From the NCBI GenBank assembly GCA_028869495.1, contig JAGWRY010000445.1, forward strand, positions 1 through 10,965: a stretch of DNA of 10,965 nt, written 5' to 3'. Each line of letters starts with the position of its first letter. Position 1 is the first letter of the stretch. Of the stretch, positions 7,611 through 10,965 are shown one piece after another. Both the position numbers and the translations under genes were made by a program. Under the pieces are notes generated by a model that worked only from the letters and a program-made list of their open reading frames with translations, did not search any database and was not told the DNA's origin. The stretch comes from Elusimicrobiota bacterium. Lineage in GTDB: Bacteria; Elusimicrobiota; Elusimicrobia; UBA1565; UBA9628.

Positions 7611-8105
7611 CTGCAGGCGCTTGATCAGGGCGGTCGTCGAGTAGCCGCCCTTCAGCCTCACGATCGCGACGCGGCCCGCGTGGCGGGCCTCGGGCAGGTC
7701 CGACGGCCGGTAGTCTCCGCCCTTCACGTGCACGTCGGGCTTCAGCCGCGACATCAGGCGCTCCGGCGTCGGCTCCGGGAAGCCGACGACCGCGTCCACG
7801 CAGCCGAGAGCCGCGACGAGCCGCGCGCGGTCGCGCCAGCGGTTGACCGGGCGTCCGGGAGCCTTGTTCAGCCCCCGCGCCGACGCGTCCGAGTTCACGC
7901 CGACGATCAGCAGGTCGCCCTTCGCCTTCGCGGCCTCGAGCACCTTCACGTGCCCGGCGTGCAGGATGTCGAACACCCCGTTCGTGAACACGACGACGCG
8001 CCCCTCCCAGCGCCACAGCTCGCGCAGGGTCAGCAGCCTCTTCAGCGGCACGATCTTCCCCGCGGAAGTTAATTTCGTGCCTGGCACAAAATTAACTTTT
8101 CTCAT
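7599..8105 (-). CDS. rfaE2: RfaE2/HldC-type ADP-heptose nucleotidyltransferase with an AT-rich N-terminal insertion
   Basis: A 168-residue standalone nucleotidyltransferase of the family that forms the C-terminal half of E. coli HldE. That family joins ATP (or another NTP) and D-glycero-beta-D-manno-heptose 1-phosphate to make NDP-heptose for lipopolysaccharide or other glycans. Visible motifs are TNGVFDILHAGH (residues 41-52, with HxGH), GVNSDAS (69-75), PDVHVKGGDY (123-132) and the C-terminal YSTTALI (155-161). A family-typical N-terminus begins about at GKIVPLKRLL (residue 16). Residues 3-14 are instead encoded by a palindromic AT-rich repeat (8066-8098). The ATG at 8105 is chosen because it overlaps the stop of the SIS gene as ATGA. 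A more upstream ATG at 8234 would overlap that gene by over 130 nt and adds no family sequence. No kinase domain (HldE-N) or GmhB phosphatase gene is in the window. Confidence 0.88.
   Translation of the reverse strand: MRKVNFVPGTKLTSAGKIVPLKRLLTLRELWRWEGRVVVFTNGVFDILHAGHVKVLEAAKAKGDLLIVGVNSDASARGLNKAPGRPVNRWRDRARLVAALGCVDAVVGFPEPTPERLMSRLKPDVHVKGGDYRPSDLPEARHAGRVAIVRLKGGYSTTALIKRLQGRR
8066..8098. repeat. 33-nt AT-rich near-perfect palindrome (REP/MITE-like element) inside the rfaE2 5' end
   Basis: On the plus strand the left arm is aagttaatttcgtgcc (8066-8081), the centre is T8082, and the right arm is ggcacaaaattaactt (8083-8098). The arms are reverse complements except for one position, 8076 against 8088. 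In the minus-strand mRNA that position is a G-U wobble, so the transcript can fold into an essentially uninterrupted 16-bp stem. The flanking arms are strongly AT-rich inside DNA that is otherwise very GC-rich. It is read in frame and encodes residues 3-14 (KVNFVPGTKLTS). I saw no second copy in the window and no transposase. A REP-type element dispersed by a RAYT-like transposase is my inference. Confidence 0.8.
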
Positions 8106-8694
8106 CCGTGGGCGAGGGGAGCGTCGGGGAAGAGCTCGTCCTCGAGGATGCCGCACCAGATCTGGATGACGGTGATGTGGACCTCCTGGATGCGGGCCGT
8201 CGAGTCGGACGGCACGCAGACGCAGTGGTCGCACAGCGCCTTCATCTTCCCGCCGGTCCGGCCGGTCAGGCCGACGACGGTCAGCCCGAGCTCGCGGGCG
8301 GCCTCGATCGCCTTCAGCACGTTCTTCGAGTTGCCCGAGGTCGAGATCGCGACGGCGACGTCGCCGGCGCGGCCGTGCGCGCGCAGCTGGCGCGCGAAGA
8401 CCTCCTCGTAGCCGAAGTCGTTGGCGATCGAGGTCAGATCGCCTTGGTTGACGGTCAGGGCCAGCGCCGACAGCGGCGGGCGGTTGCGGCGGTAGCGCCC
8501 GACCAGCTCGTCGGCGAAGTTCTGCGCGTCGCAGGAGGAGCCGCCGTTGCCGAAGCTCAGGAGCCGGCCGCCGTTGCGGTAGCAGCGGAGCAGGGCCTGC
8601 GCGACGGCGTCGAGCTCGGGGGCGAGCTTCGCGGCCGCCGTCATCGTCGCGGCGGCCTCCTTCAGCTGGTCGGCGATCGTCTTCTTGAAGTCGT

Positions 8695-8698
<4 letters not shown>
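8102..8698 (-). CDS. SIS-domain protein of the GmhA/DiaA family (phosphoheptose isomerase-like, altered active site)
   Basis: A 198-residue SIS protein aligning end to end with E. coli GmhA (192 residues), which isomerises sedoheptulose 7-phosphate to D-glycero-D-manno-heptose 7-phosphate. Shared motifs are FGNGGSSCDAQNFADELVGRY (residues 49-69), IANDFGYEEVFARQ (91-104), AISTSGNSKN phosphate loop (117-126), GLTGRTGGKM (143-152) and ARIQEVHITV (168-177). Residues matching GmhA His61 and His180 are Asn60 and Gln179, and Asp169 matches Ala168; Glu65 and Gln172 are kept (Glu64, Gln171). Loss of both histidines makes ordinary GmhA activity doubtful, and SARIQE-like and C-terminal ELFP sequences resemble DiaA, the DnaA-binding relative. 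Coupling to rfaE2 by ATGA overlap still argues for a sugar role. The start at 8698 overlaps the accC stop as ATGA and has a good ribosome site. Confidence 0.87.
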
Positions 8699-10059
<1,361 letters not shown>

Positions 10060-10069
10060 GGGTCCTCGG

Positions 10070-10965
10070 TCATTGGGCGTCGGGGGCGCCGAGACGGCGG
10101 CGCTGGTCTTGGATGAACTGCAGGTCCTGCGGCGACGAGCACAGCTGGGCGCCGCGGTCCAGGTCGGCCAGGGCCTCCCCGGGGCGGCTGAGCGCGATGT
10201 AGGTCTGCGAGCGGGCGAGCAGGATCTGGCACTGGTCGGCGGGCGAGATCTGCGGGAACGACAGCATCTCCGCGAACTGCTCGAGCGCCTTCTCGGGCTG
10301 GTGCAGGGAGTTGTTCGCGATGTCGGCCAGGATCGCGTGCAGGTGGTAGAGGCTCTTCAGCGACAGGTCCGACGGATACGTGCGCGCCAGCTCGATGGCC
10401 TTCTCGCAGCGCGTCTGCGCGACGGCCGGGGCCTTCCGGTAGTAGGCGGCCTCGCACAGGTAGCCCCAGGCCATCGGGTCGCGCGGGTCGACCGTCGCGG
10501 CCTCCTGCGCGAGGATCAGGCCCTTGTCCGGATCGCCGTTGTCGAAGGCCTTCTCGACCTGCTGCATCAGCGTCCAGTTGTAGGGCCGCGTCCAGCGTCC
10601 ATTCTCCTGCGTGAAGAGCAGGTGGTCGACGCGGGGCGGCTCGCCCGAGACCTGCAGGTCGTAGGCCATCAGGACGGCGCCGGGCTCGATGTGCTCGATG
10701 CGCAGGTCGGACCAGGTCCAAGTCTCGGTCGCGCGCGAGGCGCGGAAGTCGGCGAGGCTGCAGCTGCTCTTCGCCGCGTCCGAGAACATCGCGTAGGCTC
10801 CGGCGACGTCGCCGGCGCGCAGGTCGTCCAGGTAGCGCGCGGCCAGCTTCGGGACCGCGACCTCCGGACTGCGGGCGACGCGCCAGTGCCAGATCCCGTA
10901 CGCGGCGCCGGCGACGCCGGCCAGCGCGGCGACGGCGTTCAGCGCGGTCCGCCAGGGGCTCGGGC
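10070..10965 (-). CDS. Membrane-anchored protein with NTF2-like domain and TPR-like repeats (5' end outside window)
   Basis: About 297 residues are visible and the frame is open to the right edge. An internal ATG at 10789 is not the start, because the frame upstream encodes coherent sequence. Near the edge is a hydrophobic segment (LNAVAALAGVAGAAYGIWHW, about 10942-10883) that reads as a membrane anchor or signal anchor. Next comes an NTF2-like fold candidate (LAARYLDDLRAGDVAGAYAM, a Cys-Ser-Leu-x-x-Phe motif, then DHLLFTQENGRWTRPYNW). The C-terminal two thirds are TPR-like helices (KAFDNGDPDKGLILAQEAATVDP; EKALEQFAEML; QTYIALSRPGEALADLDRGA). Topology is probably a single anchor with the rest outside the cytoplasm. 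Function is unknown; a scaffolding or envelope-assembly role would fit TPRs. It ends with TGA at 10070-10072, 10 nt before accC, so the two are probably cotranscribed. Confidence 0.8.
   Translation of the reverse strand, partial: PSPWRTALNAVAALAGVAGAAYGIWHWRVARSPEVAVPKLAARYLDDLRAGDVAGAYAMFSDAAKSSCSLADFRASRATETWTWSDLRIEHIEPGAVLMAYDLQVSGEPPRVDHLLFTQENGRWTRPYNWTLMQQVEKAFDNGDPDKGLILAQEAATVDPRDPMAWGYLCEAAYYRKAPAVAQTRCEKAIELARTYPSDLSLKSLYHLHAILADIANNSLHQPEKALEQFAEMLSFPQISPADQCQILLARSQTYIALSRPGEALADLDRGAQLCSSPQDLQFIQDQRRRLGAPDAQ

Noticed and set aside
8106..8234. A longer rfaE2 start at 8234
   Set aside because: It would overlap most of the SIS gene's C-terminal codons and adds only low-complexity residues. 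The ATGA overlap at 8105 matches the other junctions.

Overview
The window is very GC-rich, close-packed bacterial DNA. Almost every third codon position is G or C, and intergenic gaps run from overlapping to 38 nt. A phosphosugar isomerase-family gene next to an RfaE2-type heptose nucleotidyltransferase, plus Sec-type signal peptides, suggest a Gram-negative-type envelope. The sequence does not fix the phylum. A GC-rich environmental lineage (Elusimicrobiota-like or deltaproteobacterial-like) is only a guess.

Left block, plus strand (1-7586): the Pro/Ala-rich tail of an unidentified gene, gatA, a Nudix hydrolase, gatB, a 1161-residue secreted protein (two NHL-type propellers, FN3, transglutaminase-like domain, TPR), and a 171-residue secreted protein of unknown function. 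Three of the junctions are 4-nt ATGA stop/start overlaps, so the block reads as one transcription unit. GatA and GatB belong to the amidotransferase that makes Gln-tRNA(Gln) and/or Asn-tRNA(Asn). GatC is not recognisable here.

Right block, minus strand, read from the right edge (10965 to 7599): a membrane-anchored protein with an NTF2-like domain and TPR-like helices (5' end outside the window), accC (biotin carboxylase of acetyl-CoA carboxylase), a GmhA/DiaA-family SIS protein, and a standalone RfaE2-type nucleotidyltransferase. The last three are joined by ATGA overlaps. The two blocks converge, with 12 nt between their stop codons and a small GC hairpin there.

Three observations deserve a second look. 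(1) A 33-nt AT-rich near-perfect palindrome sits inside the first codons of the nucleotidyltransferase and adds about 12 in-frame residues. It looks like a REP/MITE-like element captured as coding sequence. (2) The SIS protein keeps the family fold but has Asn and Gln where E. coli GmhA has metal/catalytic His61 and His180. (3) The large propeller-FN3-transglutaminase-TPR protein is an uncommon architecture, coupled to gatB on one side and to a small secreted protein on the other. I found no RNA genes, CRISPR arrays, transposases or phage genes. No gene-free stretch exceeds 300 bases.
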